Below are positions 15,484 to 24,396 of a stretch of DNA of 64,000 bases, piece by piece. Under the pieces are notes generated by a model. That model had not been told where the DNA came from. It saw nothing but the letters and a program-made list of their open reading frames with translations, and searched no databases. This DNA is from Flavobacterium kayseriense (GTDB taxonomy: Bacteria; Bacteroidota; Bacteroidia; Flavobacteriales; Flavobacteriaceae): positions 1-64,000 of the forward strand of contig NZ_JACRUI010000002.1 in NCBI RefSeq assembly GCF_014305095.1. The letters run 5' to 3'. Every line of letters starts with the position of its first letter. The stretch's first letter is position 1. The position numbers and the translations under genes are program-made.

Positions 15484-15936
15484 TTATTTTAATATTTGAG
15501 CTGCATGCTCTTTAGTTTTTACTTTTTCGATCACCTCATCAATGATTCCATTTTCGTCTATGACAAAAGTCGTTCTATGAATTCCATCATATTCCTTGCC
15601 CATAAACTTTTTAGGCCCCCAAACACCAAAGGCTTCGATTACTGATCTGTCTTCATCAGCTAGTAAAGGAAATGGGAAATTATATTTTTCTTTAAATTTA
15701 GCTTGTTTTGCAGCAGCATCAGCACTTACGCCTAATAGAGCATAATTATTCGCTTCAAAACGCTCAAAATTATCTCTTAAATCACAAGCCTCGGCAGTAC
15801 AGCCTGGCGTACTTGCCTTTGGATAAAAGAAAACTACTAGTTTTTTCCCTTTGTAATCAGCTAAATTATGTGAGTTGCCGTCTTGATCTAAGGCTGAGAA
15901 TGCTGGAGCGTGATCTCCTTTTTTTAATGTTGTCAT
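15484..15936 (-). CDS. bcp: Thioredoxin-dependent peroxiredoxin Bcp
   Basis: The 150-residue BCP/PrxQ peroxiredoxin reduces hydroperoxides using thioredoxin. The peroxidatic Cys is at 46 in STPGCTAEACDLRD and the resolving Cys at 51, the usual C-x4-C spacing. FFYPKASTPG, LLADEDRSV and the conserved Arg in GIHRTTFVID complete the active-site pattern. The length is normal. It is a single leftward gene facing a terminator. The upstream gap of 245 bases carries a possible degenerate hairpin element and the start region of nth. Confidence 0.95.
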   Translation of the reverse strand: MTTLKKGDHAPAFSALDQDGNSHNLADYKGKKLVVFFYPKASTPGCTAEACDLRDNFERFEANNYALLGVSADAAAKQAKFKEKYNFPFPLLADEDRSVIEAFGVWGPKKFMGKEYDGIHRTTFVIDENGIIDEVIEKVKTKEHAAQILK

Positions 15937-15994
15937 AGTGGTATATTTTGGAATATGGTTTATTACAATTGATTTATGATTTAGCGACTATTTC

Positions 15995-16074
15995 CGGCCC
16001 CAGATGGTCGAGAAAAGCCCGGACTTGAAAAACTATTTTTTTCTTGTTAAAAAAGAGCAACCCTAGGAAGCTCC
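15995..16074 (+). repeat. Possible third, divergent hairpin element
   Basis: GGCCCCAGATGG at the left and CCCTAGGAAGCTCC at the right resemble the end blocks of the elements at 1033-1123 and 2944-3040. A CTATTTTTTTC / AAAAAAGAG pairing sits between them. The inner ATCC and AAAAGAT blocks are not clearly kept. The local GC richness is unusual for this intergenic DNA. Confidence 0.35.
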
Positions 16075-16181
16075 TTTTTTGACTTTAGAAAAAAAGATTT
16101 TCAAGGAGGACTTGTAACAGACAGCTGGATTAGGCGCATGATAAAAATTATAGTATTTTTACGAGATATAAAATTACAAAA

Positions 16182-16832
16182 ATGACTAAGCAAGAACGGG
16201 TAACGTTTGTTATAAATACGTTAAAAGAATTATATCCTACTATTCCAATTCCGTTAGACCACAAAGACCCATATACTCTGCTGATTGCTGTTTTACTATC
16301 AGCCCAATGCACTGATGTGCGCGTAAACCAGATTACACCGCTATTATTTGCGAAGGCTGATAATCCGTACGATATGATTAAAATGACGGTTGAAGAAATA
16401 AAGGAAATTATTCGTCCTTGCGGATTATCACCAATGAAATCAAAAGGTATTCATGGCTTGTCCCATATTTTAATTGATAAACATGATGGTAAAGTACCTC
16501 AAAGTTTTGAATTCCTTGAGGAATTGCCTGCTGTGGGGCATAAAACTGCTAGCGTAGTAATGTCGCAAGCTTTTGGTGTACCAGCGTTTCCTGTTGATAC
16601 GCATATTCACCGCCTGATGTATCGATGGAATTTGACTAATGGTAAAAATGTGGTACAAACAGAGAAGGATGCCAAGCGTCTTTTTCCAGAGGAAATTTGG
16701 AATGACTTGCACCTGCAAATTATTTGGTACGGTCGCGAATACTCTCCTGCTCGTGGCTGGGACTTAGAGAAAGATGTTATTACCCAAACTATCGGTCGTA
16801 AATCAGTGATTACAACCGCAGTTAAAAAATAA
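16182..16832 (+). CDS. nth: Endonuclease III-family DNA glycosylase without FeS cysteines
   Basis: The 216-residue enzyme removes oxidised pyrimidines and nicks at abasic sites. LLSAQCTD (38-45), the helix-hairpin-helix LPAVGHKTA (115-123) with catalytic Lys121, and VDTHIHR with catalytic Asp139 are all present. The C-terminal region that in E. coli Nth holds the [4Fe-4S] C-x6-C-x2-C-x5-C reads GREYSPARGWDLEKDVITQT (184-203) with no Cys. The only cysteines in the whole protein are at 43 and 80. It therefore belongs to a clusterless branch. It is transcribed alone, and an inverted repeat follows the stop. Confidence 0.92.
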   Translation: MTKQERVTFVINTLKELYPTIPIPLDHKDPYTLLIAVLLSAQCTDVRVNQITPLLFAKADNPYDMIKMTVEEIKEIIRPCGLSPMKSKGIHGLSHILIDKHDGKVPQSFEFLEELPAVGHKTASVVMSQAFGVPAFPVDTHIHRLMYRWNLTNGKNVVQTEKDAKRLFPEEIWNDLHLQIIWYGREYSPARGWDLEKDVITQTIGRKSVITTAVKK

Positions 16833-16862
16833 ACTTCCCTTGAATACAATTTTAGGGAAGTT
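16832..16862 (+). terminator. Hairpin after nth
   Basis: AACTTCCCT (16832-16840) pairs with AGGGAAGTT (16854-16862) around a 13-base loop. The T-run is weak, so termination efficiency is uncertain. The converging 47-residue gene ends at 16871. Confidence 0.55.
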
Positions 16863-16870
16863 CAGTTAAA

Positions 16871-17014
16871 CTAATTCGCAATTATTTCAAAACTAACTCG
16901 ATCTGTTTTAATAATGCTTAACGCTTTAGAATAATTTAATAAAAAAGAAACAACTTCTTTTTTAGGTTTCATTGACTTAGGAGACAATGCATTTTTTGAG
17001 TAAATTTTTGCCAT
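16871..17014 (-). CDS. 47-residue conserved small protein
   Basis: A short frame starts with ATG at 17014 and stops with TAG. It encodes 47 residues beginning MAKIYSKNALSPKSMKPKKE and continuing with a hydrophobic, possibly helical stretch VVSFLLNYSKALSIIK. It lies 50 bases downstream of the sigma factor gene on the same strand and is probably co-transcribed with it. From memory, near-identical small proteins accompany sigma factor genes in other flavobacteria, which supports it being real. The function is unknown. Its basic N-terminus and helix could fit a small regulator or nucleic-acid binder, but nothing visible proves this. Confidence 0.7.
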   Translation of the reverse strand: MAKIYSKNALSPKSMKPKKEVVSFLLNYSKALSIIKTDRVSFEIIAN

Positions 17015-17064
17015 GTTCAAATAGTTTTCTTTCTACTATGAACGCAACTTATTTGAAAATAGTA

Positions 17065-17652
17065 TTAGTTGGTTAAAACAATTTGATGTTTGTCAATAAC
17101 TTTTCTTAAATTCATTAATGCGTAGCGCATTCGACCTAATGAGGTATTAATACTAACACCTGTTATTTCAGAGATTTCCTTAAAACTCATATCCTGATAC
17201 ATTCTCATTACTAAAACTTCCTTTTGATCAGCAGGAAGTTCCTCAATAAGTCTTTTAATATCAACTTCTACTTGGTCAGATATGATTTTGTTTTCGATCG
17301 TTGGTGAATCATCAGACATAATAGAGAAAATAGAGAACTCTTCGGTTTCACGAAATAGAGGCATCTTTTTGTTTTTTCTAAAATGATCGATAATTAGATT
17401 GTGCGCAATGCGCATCACCCAAGGTAAAAATTTACCTTCTTCGTTGTACGATTTAGATTTAAGGGTTTTTATTACTTTTATAAAAGTATCTTGAAATATA
17501 TCGTTGGATATGTCTCTATCGGCAATTTTTGAATAGATGAAACCATAAATTCTGGATTCATGCCTTTTGATTAAAACGGATAATGATTCTTCATTACCTG
17601 CTATATAATCTTGAACCAATAAAGCATCTGGAGTTTGTATATTAGCTATCAT
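17065..17652 (-). CDS. ECF-type RNA polymerase sigma factor
   Basis: The 195-residue protein has the two domains of group 4 sigma factors. Region 2 is at about 20-95 (LIKRHESRIYGFIYSKI, DIFQDTFIKVIKTL, FLPWVMRIAHNLIIDHFRK). Region 4 is at about 135-190 (IEELPADQKEVLVMRMYQDMSFKEISEITGVSINTSLGRMRYAL). There is no region 3, no C-terminal extension and no adjacent membrane anti-sigma gene. The control mechanism is therefore not evident, although the small downstream protein is a candidate partner. From memory, orthologues are conserved in Flavobacteriaceae. The 272-base upstream gap is very AT-rich with no clear promoter box. Confidence 0.92.
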   Translation of the reverse strand: MIANIQTPDALLVQDYIAGNEESLSVLIKRHESRIYGFIYSKIADRDISNDIFQDTFIKVIKTLKSKSYNEEGKFLPWVMRIAHNLIIDHFRKNKKMPLFRETEEFSIFSIMSDDSPTIENKIISDQVEVDIKRLIEELPADQKEVLVMRMYQDMSFKEISEITGVSINTSLGRMRYALMNLRKVIDKHQIVLTN

Positions 17653-17924
17653 AGTAATACTTTTTAGTTTAATGTAAATGGGGTAATTTTCTAAAAAGTA
17701 GTTTTTTACTATAGGCTAATTTAATTTTTTGTTATTTTACAATAATCAAATTTAATAAAATATTTATTTTAAACAAGATTTAACAGAAATAAAAAAATAT
17801 TTTTCACAAATTTTCGTTGCAAAAAATATTTTTTATCTTAAAACTGATTATGATTCGATCTCACTTGCTGAAATTGAAAGATATAACTCCCAATTTAAAA
17901 AAACACAACCTATTTATACAAATC

Positions 17925-18680
17925 TTACTGATAAACTTTGATGTAATCAACTATGAATTCTTGAGGAAATATTGCGTCATTGATTTCTGGTCCACCAAAA
18001 TTGCCACCAACAGCTACATTAAGTAAAATAAAAAAAGACTTATCATATGGCCATGTACTCGCATTTTTCACGGCAGGATTAAAAGTATAGACTAATTTAT
18101 GATCTACAAAAAAGTCAATTTTATCTTTAGTCCAATCTATAGCGTAGATATGAAATCCCTCTTCTATATTTTCAATTGTTGTCTTTTTTGTATTGATCGT
18201 ATTTCCATGGCTATCTTGTGTATGCAACGACGTAAATATAATATTAGGTTCTTTACCAACATACTCAAGAATATCAATCTCACCACATTTTGGCCACCCA
18301 ACTTGATCTATATTAGATCCTAGCATCCAAAAGGCAGGCCACATTCCCTGCCCTACTGGAATTTTAGCTCTCGCTTCAATGTAGCCATAAGTAAACTCTT
18401 GTTTGCCTTTAGTATTAATTCTAGTAGACGTATACTTACCATTATCATTTTTTGCAGTTATGATTAGATTTCCGTCAACTAAATGGTGATTCTCTTTAGT
18501 ATACAGCTGTGGTTCATTGTTACCCCAACCACAATTAGGACAACCATCACCTTCTTCAAAATTCCAATTGTTTTCGTTTAGATTCTTATGGTTGAACTGT
18601 TCTTCCCAAACTAGTTTTTTACCTTTTGGTTGCGCTATAAGGGCAGAGCTTACCATTAAAAAAATCAAATATCTCTTCAT
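17925..18680 (-). CDS. GH16 endo-beta-glucanase (laminarinase type)
   Basis: The 251-residue enzyme is a single GH16 domain behind a short signal peptide (1-16, cleaved after AQ). The catalytic signature is GEIDILEYVG, with nucleophile Glu134, Asp136 and acid/base Glu139. The family segments WEEQFN, WGNNEPQLYT, GYIEARAKIPVGQGMWPAFWMLG and the final DYIKVYQ are intact. These point to beta-1,3-glucan (laminarin) hydrolysis with retention. Unlike the larger GH16 upstream it has no lipobox and no PKD module, so a periplasmic site is likely. It is the last gene of the utilisation locus, 3 bases downstream of the GH3 gene. Confidence 0.93.
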   Translation of the reverse strand: MKRYLIFLMVSSALIAQPKGKKLVWEEQFNHKNLNENNWNFEEGDGCPNCGWGNNEPQLYTKENHHLVDGNLIITAKNDNGKYTSTRINTKGKQEFTYGYIEARAKIPVGQGMWPAFWMLGSNIDQVGWPKCGEIDILEYVGKEPNIIFTSLHTQDSHGNTINTKKTTIENIEEGFHIYAIDWTKDKIDFFVDHKLVYTFNPAVKNASTWPYDKSFFILLNVAVGGNFGGPEINDAIFPQEFIVDYIKVYQ

Positions 18681-18683
18681 TAT

Positions 18684-20990
18684 CTAGTTATTAAGGTACG
18701 TAAAATCTTTTTCGAGTGTATCAGCAGAACTACTTCCTACGAATACTTTAAAATCACCATCTTCCGATTCCCACTTACCATTAGCGGTGAAAAATTCTAT
18801 TGTTTTTTTATTAATTTTAAACACAACCTCTTTCTCTTCGTTAGGTTGTAATTCGATCATTTCAAAGCCCTTCAACTCTTTTACAGGGCGAGTAACAGAT
18901 GCTATTAAATCTCTAATATAAAGTTGAACCACCTCTTTTCCAGAATATTTTCCAATATTTTTCACGTTCACTGAAACTTCAATTTCACTTTCAGCGTTAA
19001 ACGTGTTACTACTTAGTTTAAGATTAGAGTACTCAAATTTTGTATAGCTTAATCCATAACCAAAAGGATAAACGGGCGTATTTTTTTCGTCGATATAGTG
19101 AGACCAGAAAACACTTTCTGGTTCATTCATTACCGGTCGTCCTGTATTTTTATAATTGTAGTAGAGCGGTAATTGACCTACATTTCTTGGAAAAGTCATT
19201 GGTAATTTCCCACTTGGATTATAATCTCCATATAAAACTTGGGCAATAGCATTTCCGCTTTGTGTTCCTAATTGCCATCCTTCAATTATGGCTGGAATAT
19301 TGTCTGCAGCCCAAGGGATAGTTAATGGTCGGCCGTTATTTAAAACTAAAACCACATTTTTATTAACCATATACACTGCTTCTAACAATTCTTGCTGCAC
19401 TCCAGGTAAACCAATTTCGGTTCTACTTCTACCTTCTCCAGATTGTAAACCATGTTCTCCTAAAGACATAATTACAACATCAGCGCCTTTTGCAGCAGTG
19501 ATCGCTTCTGCAAAGCCACTTTTATCTGTCGTATTGATTTTAGTTTCCCATACAAACTCAGTTCTACCAACAGCTACATCAGCCCCTTTAACATAGGTAA
19601 TTTGGTTTCCTTCGTATTTTTTTAAACCTTCTAAAAGTGAAACTGCTGAATTGTCATCAGCGGCAATTCTCCAGCTTCCTAGCGGGCTTGTTTTATCATT
19701 AGCTAGGGCTCCTATCACAACGATTTTTTGACCAGATTTTTTTAATGGAAGTAATTCTTTTTCATTCTTTAGAAGAACAATTGATTTTTTGGCTATATCT
19801 AAAACGCCTTCCTGAAAAGCCGCCTTACCTACTGTCTCCCTTTCATAATTTTCATCACAATATAAGTAGGGATTATCAAAAAGGCCTAATTCAAATTTCA
19901 CTCTTAAAATACGTCTTGCTGCATCATCAATAGTCGCTTCTTTTACTTTTCCTTCCTTTACCAATGTAGCCAAGTACTCTACATACGCACTCGATTCCAT
20001 ATCCATATCTGAGCCCGCATTGATTGCAATCTCTGCAGCCTGTTTACTATCCTTAGCATAACCATGCGCTATCATTTCATTGATCGAACCCCAGTCAGAA
20101 ACTACGAAACCATCAAATCCCCAATCTCCTTTTAATATTTGTCGCTGCAAATAAGAATTACCTGTTGCCGGGATTCCGTTTAGTTCATTAAACGAGTTCA
20201 TAAAGGTGCGTACACCCGCATCAGCAGCTGCTTTAAAAGGAGGGAAAATAATATTTTGTAACGTAGACTCTCCCACATCAACCGTATTATAGTCTCGTCC
20301 CGATTCAGCAAAAGCATATCCTGCAAAATGCTTAGCGCAGGCCAAAATAGTATTTCTGGCTTTCAAATCGGTGCCTTGAAATCCTTGCACACGCGCTACA
20401 GCAATTAAACTTCCTAAATATGGATCCTCACCAGAACCTTCCATAACTCGACCCCATCTCGCGTCTCGAGCCACATCGACCATGGGAGCAAATGTCCAAT
20501 TTAAACCAACAGCAGCAGCTTCCTCAGCAGCTATTTCTGCAGACTTTTTAATAGCAACAAGATCCCAACTGGCTGCTTCGGCTAACGGAATAGGACTGAT
20601 TGTTTTATAGCCATGGATTACATCAAATCCAAAAAGTAGTGGAATTCCCAAACGTGTTTCTTCAACAGCGATCTTCTGTAGCGCCTTTACATCCTTAACG
20701 CCTTTGACGTTAAGCATCGACCCGACTAATCCTTTTTTTAGATCATCATACTTTTTCGCCGCTTGTCCCTCTTTAGGTGATGGTCCTGTAATTTCCCAAA
20801 AACCATTGTATTGATTAAGTTGTCCAATTTTCTCTTCTAATGTCATTAGTTTCATTACTGAATCTACACGGCTTTCTAAAGTGGTCTTTTGTGCAAATGC
20901 AACTCGAGGCTGAACAATTTTTTGACTACAACTAATTACAACCAAAGTTGCAACAAAGAAAGAGATAGGTTTTATAAATTTCATCTTCAT
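18684..20990 (-). CDS. bglX: GH3 beta-glucosidase, lipoprotein
   Basis: The 768-residue protein has the BglX layout: a GH3 TIM-barrel domain with the nucleophile Asp in GFVVSDWGS, the alpha/beta sandwich domain, and a C-terminal fibronectin-III-like domain (about 665-760). PLLFGFDVIHGY and EDPYLG are family landmarks. It starts with a lipoprotein signal (ISCSQ). The residues after the Cys (SQKI) lack the acidic surface-export pattern, so it should be periplasmic, releasing glucose from imported beta-gluco-oligosaccharides. A second ATG two codons downstream is an equally possible start. It sits between two GH16 genes in the same leftward operon. Confidence 0.94.
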   Translation of the reverse strand: MKMKFIKPISFFVATLVVISCSQKIVQPRVAFAQKTTLESRVDSVMKLMTLEEKIGQLNQYNGFWEITGPSPKEGQAAKKYDDLKKGLVGSMLNVKGVKDVKALQKIAVEETRLGIPLLFGFDVIHGYKTISPIPLAEAASWDLVAIKKSAEIAAEEAAAVGLNWTFAPMVDVARDARWGRVMEGSGEDPYLGSLIAVARVQGFQGTDLKARNTILACAKHFAGYAFAESGRDYNTVDVGESTLQNIIFPPFKAAADAGVRTFMNSFNELNGIPATGNSYLQRQILKGDWGFDGFVVSDWGSINEMIAHGYAKDSKQAAEIAINAGSDMDMESSAYVEYLATLVKEGKVKEATIDDAARRILRVKFELGLFDNPYLYCDENYERETVGKAAFQEGVLDIAKKSIVLLKNEKELLPLKKSGQKIVVIGALANDKTSPLGSWRIAADDNSAVSLLEGLKKYEGNQITYVKGADVAVGRTEFVWETKINTTDKSGFAEAITAAKGADVVIMSLGEHGLQSGEGRSRTEIGLPGVQQELLEAVYMVNKNVVLVLNNGRPLTIPWAADNIPAIIEGWQLGTQSGNAIAQVLYGDYNPSGKLPMTFPRNVGQLPLYYNYKNTGRPVMNEPESVFWSHYIDEKNTPVYPFGYGLSYTKFEYSNLKLSSNTFNAESEIEVSVNVKNIGKYSGKEVVQLYIRDLIASVTRPVKELKGFEMIELQPNEEKEVVFKINKKTIEFFTANGKWESEDGDFKVFVGSSSADTLEKDFTYLNN

Positions 20991-21004
20991 CTATTTACTT
21001 AAAT

Positions 21005-21036
21005 TTTAAAGGTCGAAATGAATTCCGACCTTTAAA
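21005..21036 (-). other. Intercistronic hairpin within the PUL operon
   Basis: An 11-bp perfect stem (21005-21015 with 21026-21036, core AAAGGTCG) lies between the PKD-GH16 gene and the GH3 gene. In the direction of transcription it is not followed by a strong T-run. It is more likely an mRNA processing or stability hairpin, or an attenuating stop that lowers expression of the last two genes, than a full terminator. Confidence 0.5.
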
Positions 21037-21060
21037 AAAAACATTAATATTCTACTATAA

Positions 21061-22710
21061 TTATTGATACACTCTAACATAATCAATCTCCATTGATGAT
21101 TGGGTAAAAGCTGGATCAATAGCTCCTCCAAAAGTTCCTCCCATTGCCACATTTAGTATAAGAAAGAAATCTTTATTGAAAGGCAAAGAAGCGGTATTTG
21201 CTACGGTATGAAACAAAACATCATCTACATAGATTTTTACTGATGCTGGACTCCATATTGTTTTGTAGATATGGAACTGAGATGCAGCATTAGCTATTGT
21301 AGTTGTAGCAGTGTTAGCATTCCCTCCAAAGTTACCAGGATAGTGTAGCGAACCATAAATAGTTGTTGGCTGACTTCCTTTGTATTCCATTATATCAATC
21401 TCTCCGCAATTTGGCCATGCATTTGTTGCGTAATTCTCACCTAACATCCATATTGCTGGCCAAGTACCGGCTCCAGTTGTTAGCTTTGCTCTAACCTCTA
21501 CTTTACCATAGGTGAATTCATATTTATTCTCGGTTTTTAACCTTGCTGAAGTGTAGCTTGAACCCACTTTTTTGGCTGTTATTTTTAAGTTCCCACCTGA
21601 AACAATTACGTTATCGGCAGCACTTGTATAACTTTGAGACTCACTGTTTCCCCAACCATTATCACCAGTTCCAAGATCATAACTCCATTTAGTTGCGTCT
21701 GGTGCTCCATCTACGTTAAACTCATCTGAGAATTTTAAAACAGTATAGTCTGTTGCAGTGGCAGCTTGAGTGGGACGAGTTGTGGTAAAAACTAAATACC
21801 ACGCCAATGCAACATTGTTAGCTTGCACTAAGCGCGCTACCATTCTATTATCTGTGATAGATAAAATTTCAAATTGTGTCGCTCCCGCATAATAACCCAT
21901 AAAACCTCCATCAGAAAAATTCATTATTGTTCCTGTAGTAATTCTTGTTTCTGCAGGATTTTTAGAAACCACAGATGTAGAAGGGCTTAATGCAACAATT
22001 TTTGTTCCTGTTGTGCTGTATGGTAAACAAGCATCATCTCCGCCATTTACTCCGCCAGCAACACTTTTATAAGAGTTGTGAAAAAATGTATTTCCTTTGT
22101 TATCTTGTTTGTATTCTATTCTATCATTAACTAATGAAAATGTATAATCTCCATCATAGAAACAAGAAGTAGCTTTTTCAAAAGGATCTGCTTGATAGTA
22201 ATTTGCGAAATAATTTTTAGTAGCATCACCATCATTTTGACCAACACCAAGGTGTCCTTTTTCAGATGCGGCTATATACCATTTTTTACCTGTTGCACTA
22301 CCACCTGTAAGCAACTGCGTAGATTTTTCGTCACTAAAATCGCTAAATACAGTAACATTAATGGTTTGGTTTGTAGCAATACCACCCTTACCATAAGCAA
22401 CCACTGTTACTGTATACGTATTTACCCCAACGGTTGTAAAACCATGCTCTGCAATTCCTCCAGGTGAATTTTCAGTAACACCATCACCGTAAATGTATTT
22501 ATACGAAATAGCATCATTAGCTGTACTAGTGAATTTAACAATACCTGAACCATCTCCGTTAGGTAGAGCAGCTGTTTTACCCGTTATTTCAACTGAAACA
22601 CTTAAGTTCGTCGGGGCACTTAAAGTACCAAAACTTAAATTATCATCCTGACAATTGACCATCAAAAGAAGGGCAAAAACAGATACTAATTTTATTATTA
22701 TTCTTTTCAT
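21061..22710 (-). CDS. PKD-GH16 surface lipoprotein glucanase
   Basis: The 549-residue lipoprotein (signal to VNC, acylated Cys20) continues QDDN, an acidic pattern of the kind that exports lipoproteins to the surface in flavobacteria. A PKD-like domain (about 30-122, with KYIYGDGVTE) is followed by a central domain of about 180 residues that I cannot place. A GH16 catalytic domain (about 325-549) carries GEIDIMEYKG (Glu437, Asp439, Glu442). Its GH16 part is clearly paralogous to the smaller one at 17925. The expected role is the first endo-cleavage of beta-1,3-glucan at the cell surface, producing oligosaccharides for SusCD. Confidence 0.93.
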   Translation of the reverse strand: MKRIIIKLVSVFALLLMVNCQDDNLSFGTLSAPTNLSVSVEITGKTAALPNGDGSGIVKFTSTANDAISYKYIYGDGVTENSPGGIAEHGFTTVGVNTYTVTVVAYGKGGIATNQTINVTVFSDFSDEKSTQLLTGGSATGKKWYIAASEKGHLGVGQNDGDATKNYFANYYQADPFEKATSCFYDGDYTFSLVNDRIEYKQDNKGNTFFHNSYKSVAGGVNGGDDACLPYSTTGTKIVALSPSTSVVSKNPAETRITTGTIMNFSDGGFMGYYAGATQFEILSITDNRMVARLVQANNVALAWYLVFTTTRPTQAATATDYTVLKFSDEFNVDGAPDATKWSYDLGTGDNGWGNSESQSYTSAADNVIVSGGNLKITAKKVGSSYTSARLKTENKYEFTYGKVEVRAKLTTGAGTWPAIWMLGENYATNAWPNCGEIDIMEYKGSQPTTIYGSLHYPGNFGGNANTATTTIANAASQFHIYKTIWSPASVKIYVDDVLFHTVANTASLPFNKDFFLILNVAMGGTFGGAIDPAFTQSSMEIDYVRVYQ

Positions 22711-22785
22711 CTTTATCTTTTTTTAAAAATTAAGTCTAGTCGATTATAGTGTCCTAGCTATTTTTGGATTCCTTTATTACAATTA

Positions 22786-24381
22786 TTAATTGTGGAAATA
22801 AACATTATCAACATACACAGTATTAGCTCCAGAAGGTGCTCCTACCAATATAAATTGAGACATATGAGCTTTTGTAGTTAAGCCTGTAAATGAACTAAGC
22901 GGTAAATCTAAACTTACCCAAGAACCTTTTGCTGGCGATGGTATCGTTATTTCATGCTCTGCATCATCTCCTCCTCCAAAATTTCCATCTGGACCAAAAT
23001 CTACTAGTTTTACTTTAAATTCTGTAAAGTCAGCTGACCATACGTCAAGATGAAAATGCGTCATAGTAGTGGCGTTAATTTGATTTGTTACTGTTTCTAT
23101 ACCAACAAAATCCAGAGCACTATATTTTTTAGTAGCATTTCCGCTAATAGTAACATCTGTCAGAACTGCACTAGACCAAGACGTTCTCCAAGTATCTACA
23201 GGAACGTTTGTATAGCTATCACTAAACATGGAAATAACTCTTGACGCCGCCAATGTCGGAACAGGTGCCGCTGTTACTGATCCCGCTAGATTATAAAAGA
23301 AAACATTATCGACATACACTGTTGTAGCTCCTGATGGTGCTCCTACAAATATGATTTGTGCAATATGTGAGCGCGTTGTTAAGCCTGTAAAACTGCTTAA
23401 AGGAATATCTAAACTTACCCACTCCTCTTTCTCAGGATTAGAAATAGTTATTTCATGTTCTTTGTCATCTCCTCCGCCAAAACTACCGTCTGCACCGAAA
23501 TCTACTAATTTCACCTTGAACTCAGTCAAATTTGATGACCAAATATCGGCATGGAAAAATGTCATTGTTGAAGCATTGATAGGAGTTGTGGTAGCTTCGA
23601 TACCAACAAAATTCAAATTGCTATACTTTTTAGCGTTATTTCCAGTAATATCAATATCAGCTAAATCAGCTTGTGACCATGATGTTCTCCATGTATCAAC
23701 AGTAACATTTGTATAGCTATCGCTAAAAAGTGAAATAACATTAGCTGCTGGTATCGTTGGTACTGGAGCAGCAAACAAATTTGTGATAACTACACTTTGA
23801 GTACTTTGCACTGTAGCAGCACCACCACTCAAAGCCACTATTCGAACTTGGTATGTTCCCGGTATAGCATAGGTATGTGTTTTCACTTCACCTTCCATGA
23901 AGTCTACAGGAACTTCATTTACCACATCACCATAATAAACTTGAAAAAATGTTTCCAAATCTGCTTTTGCACTAACTTCAATAGAAAGATTGCTTCCAAT
24001 TGTAATTGTAGGAACAAAATTAATAGGCGCTAAAAATGAAACAGTAACCACTTGAGTACTCTCTGTTTTTTTACCGTTTAAAGTAGTTGCAACAATTTTT
24101 GCTTGATACACACCTTCTTTATATTTATGTGTAACTGTGCTTCCCGGACTAACGAAAGCAGGAGCAGCAGTACCATCACCAAAAGTAATTTCATATTGAG
24201 AAACTCCCTCACCTCTAGGCAAGAAAGTAACATTACCAGTATTATCTTGCGTAACAGTTGTTAAGGCAGATATATTCGTAGGCGCTCCTAAAGCATCTAC
24301 ATCAAGTAAATCATTCTCTGCTGAGCAGCTAGATAGAACTGCTACAAATAGAAGGATTGCTATATATTTTATATTTTTCAT
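22786..24381 (-). CDS. SusE-like surface glycan-binding lipoprotein with duplicated domain
   Basis: The 531-residue lipoprotein (lipobox SSC, then SAEND) occupies the SusE position directly after SusD. It contains two PKD-like domains (about 35-115 and 116-200, with ITFGDGTAAP and VYYGDVVNEV). Two tandem copies of a 167-residue domain follow, each with FSDSYTNV-VDTWRTSWS, EFKVKLVDFG-DG-FGGGDD-EHEI and VGAPSGA-TVYVDNV. The duplicated domain looks like a carbohydrate-binding beta-sandwich. There is no catalytic motif. The expected job is to capture beta-glucan on the surface for the GH16 enzyme and SusCD. Confidence 0.88.
   Translation of the reverse strand: MKNIKYIAILLFVAVLSSCSAENDLLDVDALGAPTNISALTTVTQDNTGNVTFLPRGEGVSQYEITFGDGTAAPAFVSPGSTVTHKYKEGVYQAKIVATTLNGKKTESTQVVTVSFLAPINFVPTITIGSNLSIEVSAKADLETFFQVYYGDVVNEVPVDFMEGEVKTHTYAIPGTYQVRIVALSGGAATVQSTQSVVITNLFAAPVPTIPAANVISLFSDSYTNVTVDTWRTSWSQADLADIDITGNNAKKYSNLNFVGIEATTTPINASTMTFFHADIWSSNLTEFKVKLVDFGADGSFGGGDDKEHEITISNPEKEEWVSLDIPLSSFTGLTTRSHIAQIIFVGAPSGATTVYVDNVFFYNLAGSVTAAPVPTLAASRVISMFSDSYTNVPVDTWRTSWSSAVLTDVTISGNATKKYSALDFVGIETVTNQINATTMTHFHLDVWSADFTEFKVKLVDFGPDGNFGGGDDAEHEITIPSPAKGSWVSLDLPLSSFTGLTTKAHMSQFILVGAPSGANTVYVDNVYFHN
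22789..23790 (-). repeat. In-frame tandem duplication of a binding domain
   Basis: The two C-terminal domains of the SusE-like gene align at the DNA level with a period of 501 bp (167 codons). For example, ACATACAC recurs at 22811 and 23312 with similar flanks. The copies have diverged at many silent and some coding positions, so the duplication is old and not an assembly artefact. Confidence 0.85.
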
Positions 24382-24396
24382 AATAGTATGGTTATA

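Noticed and set aside
22789..23790. Possible assembly duplication in the SusE-like gene
   Set aside because: The copies differ at many positions, including silent ones, so this is an old in-frame domain duplication.
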